The notes under the pieces: model-generated
The model's database searches: none
The model's input: the letters and a program-made list of their open reading frames with translations, nothing else
Told to the model about the DNA's origin: nothing
NCBI GenBank assembly: GCA_041674745.1
Contig: JBAYVD010000001.1
Span: 575,761-639,760 of the forward strand
Direction: 5' to 3'
Origin: UBA2040 sp041674745
Lineage (GTDB): Bacteria > Bacteroidota > Bacteroidia > Flavobacteriales_D > Crocinitomicaceae
DNA: 64,000 bases
Shown: positions 25,392 to 32,823 of the stretch, in pieces
Position numbering within the stretch: the first letter of the stretch is position 1
Layout: each line of letters starts with the position of its first letter
Program-made: the position numbers and the translations under genes

Positions 25392-25422
25392 TTTGATTTT
25401 TCAAAGATTTAATCTACTTTAG
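25392..25422 (+). promoter_or_regulatory. Promoter of the LRR protein: TTTG, 19 bases, TACTTTAG
   Basis: TTTG at 25392-25395 and TACTTTAG at 25415-25422 are separated by 19 bases, the usual Bacteroidota -33/-7 spacing; the -7 box has one mismatch. The box lies inside an inverted repeat, TTAATCTA at 25409-25416 and TAGATTAA at 25420-25427, a possible operator covering the promoter. Confidence 0.55.
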
Positions 25423-25441
25423 ATTAATCAAATTTACACCA

Positions 25442-27487
25442 ATGAAAAAACAACTATTCACAACTCTCCTATTTTTCTTCTTCTTGATTTCCAGTGCAAA
25501 GGCACAATATGTGACGATTCCGGATCCTGCAATGGTGAATTGGTTTACTGCTCATTTTCCTACTGCGATGAATGGTAATCAGTTGGATACGACTTTTACT
25601 AATTTGTTATATGTAAATACCTTAGACACTACTAGTTTTTACGGTGTTAATGTTCAAAATTTGGATGGAATTCAATATTTGCCGAACTTACTTTTCCTTC
25701 AACTCCCAAATAAAGGTGTACATACAATTCCTTCTTTCCCTCCAAATTTAATTTTTATTAATTTGGATTTTAATAATATTGACACATTACCACCATTACC
25801 AAATTCCTTAGAAAATATAGCTTGCGGATTTAATAATTTATCATTTTTACCTCCTTTACCAAATTCTTTAATTTACATAATGTGTGATAATAATAATTTA
25901 ACGGATTTGCCCAATCTGCCAAATTCTTTGCAAAGCTTAATTTGTGACCATAATGACATTTCATGTTTGCCATTGCTCCCGCAAAATTTGGGCTATCTTT
26001 CCTTCACTTTTAACTACATTAATTGTTTGCCAAATTATCCCTCGTCATTACCGTCTTCAAGTCTTCCCCTCTGCCAAGCCAACAACCCAAACGGCTGCAT
26101 TACTACCAACTCTATTTCTGGCGCTGTTTTTTATGACGCAAACAACGATTGTATCAACAATGCAAATTTGACAACAGCAACTACCTTCCATTTGTACGAC
26201 GATCAAAACAATTTCTTGCAATCTCGATCATCCAGTTTTGATGATAATTACTATTTCACGATCCAACCAGGGAATTATGTGGTTCGTATCGATTCGTCCA
26301 GTATTTCTAATTCAATCATGATTAGTTGTCCAATTTCGGGTGAATATAGTGTTGTGGCTTTACCAGATTCATCCTACACCGACCGTGATTTTGGCTTTCA
26401 ATGTGCGGGAGTAGATGTTGGTGTTGAAGCCATAGTTCAACAAGGATTCGTTTTTCCGGGTCAACCACACGCAGTAAAAGCTTTTGTTGGTGATTTATCG
26501 AATTATGTTGGATTGAATTGTGCGGCAGGAATTGGCGGCAATGTTCAGTTGACGGTAAATGGACCGGTAACGTATACGGGTTATCCAAGTACAGCACTTG
26601 CACCAACTGTTAGCGGAAACACCTATTCCTATGCGGTTAGCGATTTCGGATTGTTATCCATTGGTGAATCTTTCGTTTTAAATTTCGTAACCGACACAAC
26701 AGCACAATCGGGCGATGTCATTACAGTGACGGCAACTATTTCATCCAATTCTACAGATCTGGATTCCACAAATAATTTTCTTTCCTATACCTACAACGTT
26801 GTAAATTCTTACGACCCGAATATGAAAGAGGTGAATCCGACGTATGTTTTACCGGGTTATGATGACTATTTCACGTACACGGTTCACTTTCAAAATTTGG
26901 GCTCTGCACCAGCGTTTAACATCAAAATAAAAGACACTTTGGATGCTAACCTCGATTTTTCCACTTTTCGGGTAATCAATGCGAGTCACAATTATTCGTA
27001 TAATTTATCTGGAGATTTGTTGACGGTTTATTTTCCAAATATTATGTTAGCGGACAGCGCCAGCAATCCAGAAGGATCCAAAGGTTTTGTGCAATACCAA
27101 GTGAAACCAAAAGCCAATTTACCGCTTGGAACTGCCATCGAAAACACAGCACACATTTTCTTCGATTTCAATCCTGCGGTGGTTACGAATACAACGATGA
27201 ATCAGTTTGTAAATAATCTATCTGTTGCGGAAAAACCAAATCAGCCTTTTTCGATTTATCCGAATCCAAGCTCGGGCAATATTACTTTGGTCAATCAGCA
27301 AAAGGGAAATGAAACCGTCGGCGTTGAAATCTATGATTTGTTAGGCAAAAAATTACTCAGCGAATCTGTATATTTCAAGAGTGGAGTTGCTCATTTGAAC
27401 TTGGATTTGATTTCTGGAAGTTATTTGCTTGTTGCGGAGAATGAACTAGGTATTTCGAGTTCGTATCGATTGGTGGTGGAGAAATAG
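25442..27487 (+). CDS. Secreted leucine-rich-repeat protein with T9SS sorting domain
   Basis: Exported protein of 681 residues. A signal peptide ends near residue 21 (SAKAQ). Residues about 75-205 hold LRR units of about 21 residues with the bacterial LPxLPNSL pattern (LPPLPNSLENIACGFNNL, LPNLPNSLQSLICDHND). A strand-rich region follows, then a DUF7619/DUF11-like domain around 450-590 (SYDPNMKEVNPTYV, YTVHFQNLGSAPAFNIKI, ENTAHIFFDFNPAVVTN). The last about 75 residues (SIYPNPSSGNITLV, VEIYDLLGKKLL) are a type A T9SS C-terminal domain, so it should be secreted and anchored at the surface or released. A role in adhesion is only an inference from LRR content. Confidence 0.88.
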   Translation: MKKQLFTTLLFFFFLISSAKAQYVTIPDPAMVNWFTAHFPTAMNGNQLDTTFTNLLYVNTLDTTSFYGVNVQNLDGIQYLPNLLFLQLPNKGVHTIPSFPPNLIFINLDFNNIDTLPPLPNSLENIACGFNNLSFLPPLPNSLIYIMCDNNNLTDLPNLPNSLQSLICDHNDISCLPLLPQNLGYLSFTFNYINCLPNYPSSLPSSSLPLCQANNPNGCITTNSISGAVFYDANNDCINNANLTTATTFHLYDDQNNFLQSRSSSFDDNYYFTIQPGNYVVRIDSSSISNSIMISCPISGEYSVVALPDSSYTDRDFGFQCAGVDVGVEAIVQQGFVFPGQPHAVKAFVGDLSNYVGLNCAAGIGGNVQLTVNGPVTYTGYPSTALAPTVSGNTYSYAVSDFGLLSIGESFVLNFVTDTTAQSGDVITVTATISSNSTDLDSTNNFLSYTYNVVNSYDPNMKEVNPTYVLPGYDDYFTYTVHFQNLGSAPAFNIKIKDTLDANLDFSTFRVINASHNYSYNLSGDLLTVYFPNIMLADSASNPEGSKGFVQYQVKPKANLPLGTAIENTAHIFFDFNPAVVTNTTMNQFVNNLSVAEKPNQPFSIYPNPSSGNITLVNQQKGNETVGVEIYDLLGKKLLSESVYFKSGVAHLNLDLISGSYLLVAENELGISSSYRLVVEK

Positions 27488-27509
27488 GCTTTACATCAAT
27501 TCAAAGCCT
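27486..27509. terminator. Hairpin across two convergent stops
   Basis: AGGCTTT at 27486-27492 pairs with AAAGCCT at 27503-27509 around a 10-base loop. It spans the stop codons of the LRR gene and of the photolyase gene, so it could end transcription from both sides. No strong T run follows. Confidence 0.4.
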
Positions 27510-28797
27510 CCTTGTAAACTGCCAAAACCCGTTCACGCGCCATTTTGTGTTCTACAATCGGTGGAGCATAAGCGGCAGTACCGTATTCAGGCACCCACTT
27601 TTTGACGTATTTCAGCTCTTTGTCGAATTTTTCGAGTTGGGCAGTTGGGTTGAAAACACGGAAGTAAGGAGCGGCATCGCAGCCAGAACCAGAAGCCCAT
27701 TGCCAACCGCCAATGTTGCTGGCTAAATCAAAATCAAGGAGTTTTTCGGCAAAATAGGTTTCGCCCCATTTCCAATCAATCAGCAAGTGTTTTGTCAAGA
27801 AACTGGCTACGACCATGCGTACACGGTTGTGCATGTAGCCTGTTGCGTTGAGTTCGCGCATGCCGGCATCGACCAATGGGTAACCGGTTTTTCCTTCACA
27901 CCAAGCTTGAAATTCGGTTTCATTGTTGCGCCAAAGGATGGCGTCGTATTGTTTTTTGAAAGAACCGGTTACCGAATGCGGAAAATGGAACAGAATGGCT
28001 TGATAGAAATCTCGCCAGATGAGTTCATTGAGGAAGGTTTCGTTCGTTTGAGCGGCTTGTCGCGCCAATTCTCGGATGCTGATGGTGCCAAAACGCAAAT
28101 GCACACCCAAGTGACTCGTCCCCTTTTCAACCGCAGGAAAATCTCTGGAAATGGAATAATTTGCCATGAATTTACTTGCATATTTCGGGGCAGGAATGGG
28201 ATGCAATTCCGTTTCTTCAAACCCCATTTCTTTCAAATTGGGTAAGTCGAATGGGTTTTTCGAAATCCTCAAATGCGCAGCGTATTTTTCCGTTGGGTAG
28301 GAGGAAAGGTAGAAATCAGTCAATTTTTCCTTCCATTTGCGGCTGTAGGGCGTGAAAATCGTGTAGGGCAAACCATCGGGTTTTACGACTTCCGCTTTTT
28401 CAAAAATCACGTGATCTTTCGCTCCGATAAAATCGATGTTTTGATTTTTTAAGGTATCGAAAACTTCTTTGTCGCGCTGTTGCGCATACGGTTCGTAATC
28501 TCGGTTGGTATAAACGGTTGAAACATCCAATTCCGCAGCCAATTTGGGGATTTCAATGACTGGATTTCCATAAATTACTTTTAAATCGCTGCCAAAATTT
28601 TGGTAAACGGATTTTAATTCTTGAATGGCCTTGTGAATGAAAAGAATGCGTTGATCATTGGTAGGCAATTTGTCGAGAATGGTTTTGTCAAAGACAAAAA
28701 CCGACTGAACACTTTCGTTTTCTTTCAACGCACGATACAAACCAGCATTGTCGTGAAATCGCAAGTCGCGGCGATGCCAAAAAAGGGCTTTTTTCAT
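27496..28797 (-). CDS. phrB: Deoxyribodipyrimidine photolyase (cryptochrome/photolyase family)
   Basis: Light-driven repair of UV pyrimidine dimers. The 433-residue protein starts with the FAD/antenna Rossmann domain (LFWHRRDLRFHDNAGLYRAL) and ends with the FAD-binding helical domain: LIWRDFYQAILFHFP, DAGMRELNATGYMHNRVRM, LLIDWKWGETYFAEKLLDFD split, and GGWQWASGSGCDAAPYFR. These match class I CPD photolyases. It is the last gene of the sigma-crtI-crtB-idi-pterin synthase run, with a 3-base gap. This placement suggests light or stress induction, and that the neighbouring pterin enzyme may supply a folate/pterin antenna. Confidence 0.93.
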   Translation of the reverse strand: MKKALFWHRRDLRFHDNAGLYRALKENESVQSVFVFDKTILDKLPTNDQRILFIHKAIQELKSVYQNFGSDLKVIYGNPVIEIPKLAAELDVSTVYTNRDYEPYAQQRDKEVFDTLKNQNIDFIGAKDHVIFEKAEVVKPDGLPYTIFTPYSRKWKEKLTDFYLSSYPTEKYAAHLRISKNPFDLPNLKEMGFEETELHPIPAPKYASKFMANYSISRDFPAVEKGTSHLGVHLRFGTISIRELARQAAQTNETFLNELIWRDFYQAILFHFPHSVTGSFKKQYDAILWRNNETEFQAWCEGKTGYPLVDAGMRELNATGYMHNRVRMVVASFLTKHLLIDWKWGETYFAEKLLDFDLASNIGGWQWASGSGCDAAPYFRVFNPTAQLEKFDKELKYVKKWVPEYGTAAYAPPIVEHKMARERVLAVYKEALN

Positions 28798-28800
28798 GGG

Positions 28801-29205
28801 TTATTCTCCCGAATATTCTACAATATTGTTTTCCGTTTCCCACAGTCGAATGGTCAATTTCAAAGAGGCAGGTAGTTTTTCGCGGATCAATTCCCATGCA
28901 ATTTTCGCAATGTTTTCAGCTGTTGGATTGATTCCCTCAAATTCTGGGACATCCAAGTTTAAATTGCGGTGGTCAAATTTATCCGTTACCTCGGATCGAA
29001 TGATTGTTTTCAACGAACCCAGATCAATGACAAAACCTGTATCTGGATTGATGGGTCCATCTACCCAGGTTTCAATCACATAATTGTGACCGTGGTAGTT
29101 GGGGTTGCTACATTTCCCAAAAAAGGCTAGATTTTCTTCATCCGACCATTCTTTTTTGAACAATCGATGTGCCGCATTGAAGGTTTCTCTTCTTGCTACT
29201 TTCAT
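28801..29205 (-). CDS. queD: 6-pyruvoyl-tetrahydropterin / 6-carboxytetrahydropterin synthase (PTPS/QueD family)
   Basis: Zinc enzyme acting on 7,8-dihydroneopterin triphosphate; 134 residues from the chosen ATG. Zinc ligands are H13, H38 and H40, and C32 is the catalytic cysteine in GKCSNPNYHGHNY. DHRNLN and NPTAENIA are later family motifs. KCxNPNxHGHNY looks closer to PTPS than to typical QueD, so the product may be a pterin other than the queuosine precursor. A TTG 16 codons upstream is open, but ATG 29205 gives an ATGA overlap with idi and starts at the conserved MKVARRETFNAAHR. No other queuosine gene is near. Operon with crt genes and photolyase. Confidence 0.86.
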   Translation of the reverse strand: MKVARRETFNAAHRLFKKEWSDEENLAFFGKCSNPNYHGHNYVIETWVDGPINPDTGFVIDLGSLKTIIRSEVTDKFDHRNLNLDVPEFEGINPTAENIAKIAWELIREKLPASLKLTIRLWETENNIVEYSGE

Positions 29206-29762
29206 GCTTTTTGGAATTTGTGTTGCTCTAAATTGGTGGAAATTTTCTCCCAATGGTTGAGCATAATTAGTTTGAACCAGGCTGAAAATTGTTCAGGATG
29301 ATTTTCGATTTCTTTGTTTAATTCCGGAACAGTAATAAATTTCAATTCAGAAACTTCTGCCGGGTTGAGCCAACCAAGTTCATTTGATTTACCCACCAAA
29401 ACATGATCCAATTCGTTTTCAATCAAATGATTTTCAAAAATCACTTTGTATTCAAATGAAAAAACGGGTTGAACCACTGCTTTTAGCGATAGCTCTTCCA
29501 TTAATCTTCGTTCTGCGGCTTCTTCCAAGGATTCATTCGGCGCGGGATGACTGCAGCAAGAGTTTGACCAAAGTCCAGCTGAATGGTATTTTGAATCGGC
29601 TCTTTTTTGAATCAGCATTTCTCCTTCATCGTTGAACAAGAAAACCGAAAATGCACGGTGCAACACACCTCGTTCGTGCGCCTCTAGTTTTTCCATTGCG
29701 CCCAATACGTTGTCAAAAGAGTCAACTAAAACTACTTCGTTATAATTTATCGACTGCGTCAT
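29202..29762 (-). CDS. idi: Isopentenyl-diphosphate delta-isomerase, type 1
   Basis: Interconverts isopentenyl and dimethylallyl diphosphate, feeding carotenoid synthesis. The 186-residue Nudix-fold protein has HRAFSVFLFNDEGEMLIQKR, the catalytic cysteine in SNSCCSHPAPNES, the Nudix-like EEAAERRLMEEL helix and a tryptophan-rich end (FSAWFKLIMLNHW). It overlaps crtB by 1 base (TAATG) and the pterin synthase gene by 4 bases (ATGA). Placement within the crt operon points to flux control for pigment production. Confidence 0.94.
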   Translation of the reverse strand: MTQSINYNEVVLVDSFDNVLGAMEKLEAHERGVLHRAFSVFLFNDEGEMLIQKRADSKYHSAGLWSNSCCSHPAPNESLEEAAERRLMEELSLKAVVQPVFSFEYKVIFENHLIENELDHVLVGKSNELGWLNPAEVSELKFITVPELNKEIENHPEQFSAWFKLIMLNHWEKISTNLEQHKFQKA

Positions 29763-30598
29763 TACAAAAGGTTCAAATTGTGTCGAACATAAGATGTAAC
29801 AAACAATCGGTATTTTTTGTTGTCAGGAATCCGAATTCTTTGGTTGAGAATTTTATGAGGCTCAGTTCCTTTTATTTTCTGGAACAGTTTGTAATAATAT
29901 TTATAGGCCATGTAAACCCCAAATCGAGCGTTTTTAGGCAATTGCTTAATGCCTTCGTAGCCGGATTGAAAATCCTTTTCAATGTCTTCCTCTATTTCTT
30001 TTTTGATGGTCGCGTTGAAAACAGCAATATCAATTCCAGGAAAATAAGTTCTGCCAAGCTCTTTGTAATCAGCCCGCAAGTCGCGTAGAAAGTTGATTTT
30101 TTGAAAGGCGGAGCCGAGTTTCATGGCGGCTGGTTTTAGACGTAGGTATTCTTTTTCATCTCCACGAACGAAAACTTTCAAGCACATCAAACCAACTACT
30201 TCTGCCGAACCAAGAATGTATTTTTCGTATTCAGCTTGGCTGTAAACGCGGTCTTCCAAATCCATTTCCATCGAATTCAGGAATGTTTCAATCAAGTCCA
30301 ATGGAATATTGTATTCATTGACCGACCATTGAAAGCTATTCAAAATAGGATTCAAGGATATCTTGTCCTCAATCGCTTTGTAGGTTTGATTTTTAAAATC
30401 TTTGAGCAATTCTTTTTTGTCAAAACCATGAAAGGAGTCAACGATTTCATCTGCAAAACGAACAAAACCGTAAATGCCGTAAATCGGTCTGTGTAGATCT
30501 TTGCTCAGAAAGCGAATACCCAACGAAAATGACGTGCTGTACCTTTTGGTGGTCAGTTCACTGATGTCGTAAGAAAGGGTATCAAAAAATGCTTTCAT
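29762..30598 (-). CDS. crtB: Phytoene synthase
   Basis: Joins two geranylgeranyl diphosphates to phytoene, the first committed step to carotenoids. The 278-residue protein has the two aspartate motifs of squalene/phytoene synthases: ADEIVDSF (D50-D54) and NFLRDLRADYKELGRTYFP. The first part YGFVRFADE is typical of CrtB. It follows crtI after 9 bases and overlaps idi by one base. The GGPP synthase that would supply its substrate is not in this operon. Confidence 0.94.
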   Translation of the reverse strand: MKAFFDTLSYDISELTTKRYSTSFSLGIRFLSKDLHRPIYGIYGFVRFADEIVDSFHGFDKKELLKDFKNQTYKAIEDKISLNPILNSFQWSVNEYNIPLDLIETFLNSMEMDLEDRVYSQAEYEKYILGSAEVVGLMCLKVFVRGDEKEYLRLKPAAMKLGSAFQKINFLRDLRADYKELGRTYFPGIDIAVFNATIKKEIEEDIEKDFQSGYEGIKQLPKNARFGVYMAYKYYYKLFQKIKGTEPHKILNQRIRIPDNKKYRLFVTSYVRHNLNLL

Positions 30599-30607
30599 TT
30601 AATTCGA

Positions 30608-32080
30608 CTAATTTAAATCTTTTATTATTTGTTTCGCTACCACTTCACCAGAAATAATTGTTGGCGGAATACCTGGGCCCGGAACGGTCAACTGACCAGA
30701 GTAATACATATTCGTCAATTTCTTGCTTTTCAATCTGGGTTTCAAGATGGCTGTTTGGCGTAATGTATTGGCCAATCCATAAGCGTTTCCTTTGAACGAA
30801 TTGTAATCCATTTTGAAATCGTCTAAACAAAAAGAACGTTTGTAAACAATATTGTCTTGAATTTTTTCACCTGTTCTGGCTTCCAATCGTTTCAAAAGCA
30901 ATTCAAAATACGCCGCTCGTTTTTCTTCACTGTCTTCCAAATCAGGAGCAATGGGCATCAAGAAAAACAAATTCTCATGACCTTCTGGTGCCGTTGTGGG
31001 ATCCGTTAAGGAAGAAACACACATGTAAAACAATGGTGAACTTGGCCAAGCTGGATTTTCGTAAATTTCATCTGCATGAATCGAAAAATCAGTATCGAAA
31101 AATAAGTTGTGGTGTTTTAAATTTTTCACACGACGATTGATGCCGACGTAAAAAATCAAACAAGAAGGAGCCAAGGTTCGTTTGTCCCAATATTTCTCAG
31201 AATAATTGGCATTTTTGCCTAATAATTTTTGATCCGTGTGGTGATAATCGGCTCCAGAAATAACGATATCGACCGCATAAGGCTGCACATTCGTTTCTAC
31301 TGTGGTGATTTTTTTGTTGGCGGTTGTGAAAGAGAGTACTTCTGTATTTTTAATGATTTTCACTCCTTGGTCCAACGCGATTTTCTCAAAAGCTTCGATG
31401 ATTTTGTACATTCCACCCATCGGATACCATGTTCCCAATGAAATATCAGCATAATTCATCAAAGAATACAAAGCTGGCGTTTTGGCAGGAGTTGCACCTA
31501 AAAATAGCACGTGAAATTCGAGAAATTCTAAAATTTTTGGGTGTTTGAAATAGCTTCGAACGTGTTTGGAAAAGGATTTAAGGATATGCATGCTGAACAA
31601 ACCTTTCAAAATTCGCATGTCGGCGAATTCGGACAATTTCAAACTTGGTTTGTGAACCAAGTCTTGCATACCTACTTCGTATTTGTATTTTGCTTCCTTC
31701 AGGAATTTCGCTAAATTTTTTGAACTACCGGGTTCTAAATTTTCGAACCATTGATTGAGCTCCTCCATGTCGGCAGGAATATCATCATGCAGTCCATCTT
31801 GCCAGTAAATTCGGTAAGAAGGATCGATTCTTTTTAAATCGTAAAAATCAGCCGTTGTTTTGCCAAATTGATTGTAGAATCGTTCAAAAACATCTGGCAT
31901 CCAATACCAAGTTGGTCCCATGTCGAAACGAAAACCGTCCACTTCAAAAACCCTCGCACGACCACCGACGGAATCATTTTTTTCAAGAATCGTGACGTCA
32001 AAGCCTTCTTTGGCTAAAAAACTTCCGGCAGAAAGGGAAGATATTCCCGATCCTACAATGATTACCTTTTTTTTGGGCAT
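30608..32080 (-). CDS. crtI: Phytoene desaturase
   Basis: FAD-dependent desaturase of 490 residues converting phytoene to lycopene. The N-terminal nucleotide-binding motif is VGSGISSLSAGSFLA from residue 9, followed by GGRARVFEVDGFRFDMGPTWYWMP, here split at about residue 58, which is the phytoene-desaturase version of this segment (MGPTWYWMP against DAGPSLFTMPQ in the CrtD paralogue at 218). The C-terminal block GQLTVPGPGIPPTIISGEVVA closes the FAD site. It starts 6 bases after the sigma factor gene and precedes crtB, so the three are surely one transcript. Confidence 0.94.
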   Translation of the reverse strand: MPKKKVIIVGSGISSLSAGSFLAKEGFDVTILEKNDSVGGRARVFEVDGFRFDMGPTWYWMPDVFERFYNQFGKTTADFYDLKRIDPSYRIYWQDGLHDDIPADMEELNQWFENLEPGSSKNLAKFLKEAKYKYEVGMQDLVHKPSLKLSEFADMRILKGLFSMHILKSFSKHVRSYFKHPKILEFLEFHVLFLGATPAKTPALYSLMNYADISLGTWYPMGGMYKIIEAFEKIALDQGVKIIKNTEVLSFTTANKKITTVETNVQPYAVDIVISGADYHHTDQKLLGKNANYSEKYWDKRTLAPSCLIFYVGINRRVKNLKHHNLFFDTDFSIHADEIYENPAWPSSPLFYMCVSSLTDPTTAPEGHENLFFLMPIAPDLEDSEEKRAAYFELLLKRLEARTGEKIQDNIVYKRSFCLDDFKMDYNSFKGNAYGLANTLRQTAILKPRLKSKKLTNMYYSGQLTVPGPGIPPTIISGEVVAKQIIKDLN

Positions 32081-32086
32081 GAGAAA

Positions 32087-32593
32087 TTAGTTGTTTTCGT
32101 ATTCAGGTAAACTGTTCATTAATTTTTGTCGGGCAATGAAAATTCGACTTTTCACGGTTCCTATGGGTATGGTTAATTCTTCTGCAATTTCTTTGTATTT
32201 GAATCCAAGAAAGTGCATTTCGAAGGGTTTTTTATATTCCTCGTCCAAATTAGTAATTTTTTCTTGTATCTCTTGAGCAATGAGCAAATTCTCAGGGCTA
32301 TTTCCATTCGAACTAGCCTGATTTAAAAGGTAACTCTCTTCCGAATTGTCAAAAATCGTTTTGGCTTTCATTTTTCTGCGGTACTGGTTGATGAAAATAT
32401 TCCGCATAATGGTGAAAACCCACGCTTTGAAGTTTGTTTTGGGCGTATAGTAAGTTCTATAAATGAAGGCCTTCATCATGGTTTCTTGTGTCAAATCTTT
32501 TGCGTCATCTTCATTTTTGGTGAATTGATAAGCAAATGACTTTAAATACGATTCCAAATCGATCAAGGCTGAATTGAATTCCAATGTTGACAT
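32087..32593 (-). CDS. ECF-type sigma factor heading the carotenoid/photolyase operon
   Basis: RNA polymerase sigma factor of 168 residues, the usual ECF size. Region 2 spans about residues 15-85 (KNEDDAKDLTQETMMKAF, FKAWVFTIMRNIFINQYRR) and region 4 about 110-160, with the helix-turn-helix FKYKEIAEELTIPIGTVKSR. No anti-sigma gene is adjacent, so control must come from elsewhere. It heads the run with crtI, crtB, idi, pterin synthase and photolyase. In other bacteria ECF factors such as CarQ and LitS drive light-induced carotenoid genes; this one may do the same, by analogy. A TACATTTG box and a 38-bp inverted repeat lie upstream. Confidence 0.88.
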   Translation of the reverse strand: MSTLEFNSALIDLESYLKSFAYQFTKNEDDAKDLTQETMMKAFIYRTYYTPKTNFKAWVFTIMRNIFINQYRRKMKAKTIFDNSEESYLLNQASSNGNSPENLLIAQEIQEKITNLDEEYKKPFEMHFLGFKYKEIAEELTIPIGTVKSRIFIARQKLMNSLPEYENN

Positions 32594-32616
32594 ATCTTCA
32601 AAAATTGTTTACAGGA

Positions 32617-32624
32617 CAAATGTA
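32617..32624 (-). promoter_or_regulatory. -7 promoter box of the sigma-crt-phr operon (TACATTTG)
   Basis: Exact TAnnTTTG match on the minus strand, ending 23 nt before the sigma factor ATG. No -33 element at normal spacing; that position falls in the adjacent inverted repeat, as expected for an activator-dependent or repressed promoter. Confidence 0.65.
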
Positions 32625-32628
32625 AATC

Positions 32629-32666
32629 ATTTTGTTTAACTTTTCTATTAAAAAGTTAAACAAAAT
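32629..32666. promoter_or_regulatory. Perfect 16-bp inverted repeat, likely operator of the carotenoid/photolyase operon
   Basis: ATTTTGTTTAACTTTT at 32629-32644 is repeated as its exact complement at 32651-32666, with the 6-base spacer CTATTA. It lies 4 bases upstream of the -7 box of the sigma factor operon and covers the -33 region. Length, symmetry and position suit binding of a dimeric or tetrameric regulator, for example a MerR/CarH-type light sensor (inference). It could also form an RNA hairpin, but it is upstream of the expected start and lacks a following T run. Confidence 0.8.
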
Positions 32667-32761
32667 ATATTTTCACATAATTTGGCAAAAGGCAAAAAGA
32701 AGATTAACACATGAAATTCGATTGCAAAAGGAGGAGAAAGTGCCGTAAATGTTGGTTCAAT

Positions 32762-32792
32762 AAAAAAATAGGGCTAAAATTACAGGGCCCTA
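32762..32792 (-). terminator. Rho-independent terminator of purK
   Basis: Read on the minus strand, TAGGGC (32792-32787) pairs with GCCCTA (32774-32769) around a 12-base loop, and seven T residues follow at 32768-32762. It starts 32 bases after the purK stop. Confidence 0.75.
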
Positions 32793-32823
32793 AAATTTTT
32801 TTAAAAGATGTGGTTGTTTTAAA

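Noticed and set aside
32629..32666. Inverted repeat read as a second purK terminator
   Set aside because: A good terminator already lies at 32762-32792, the repeat is AT-only in most positions, lacks a following T run and sits beside a promoter box.
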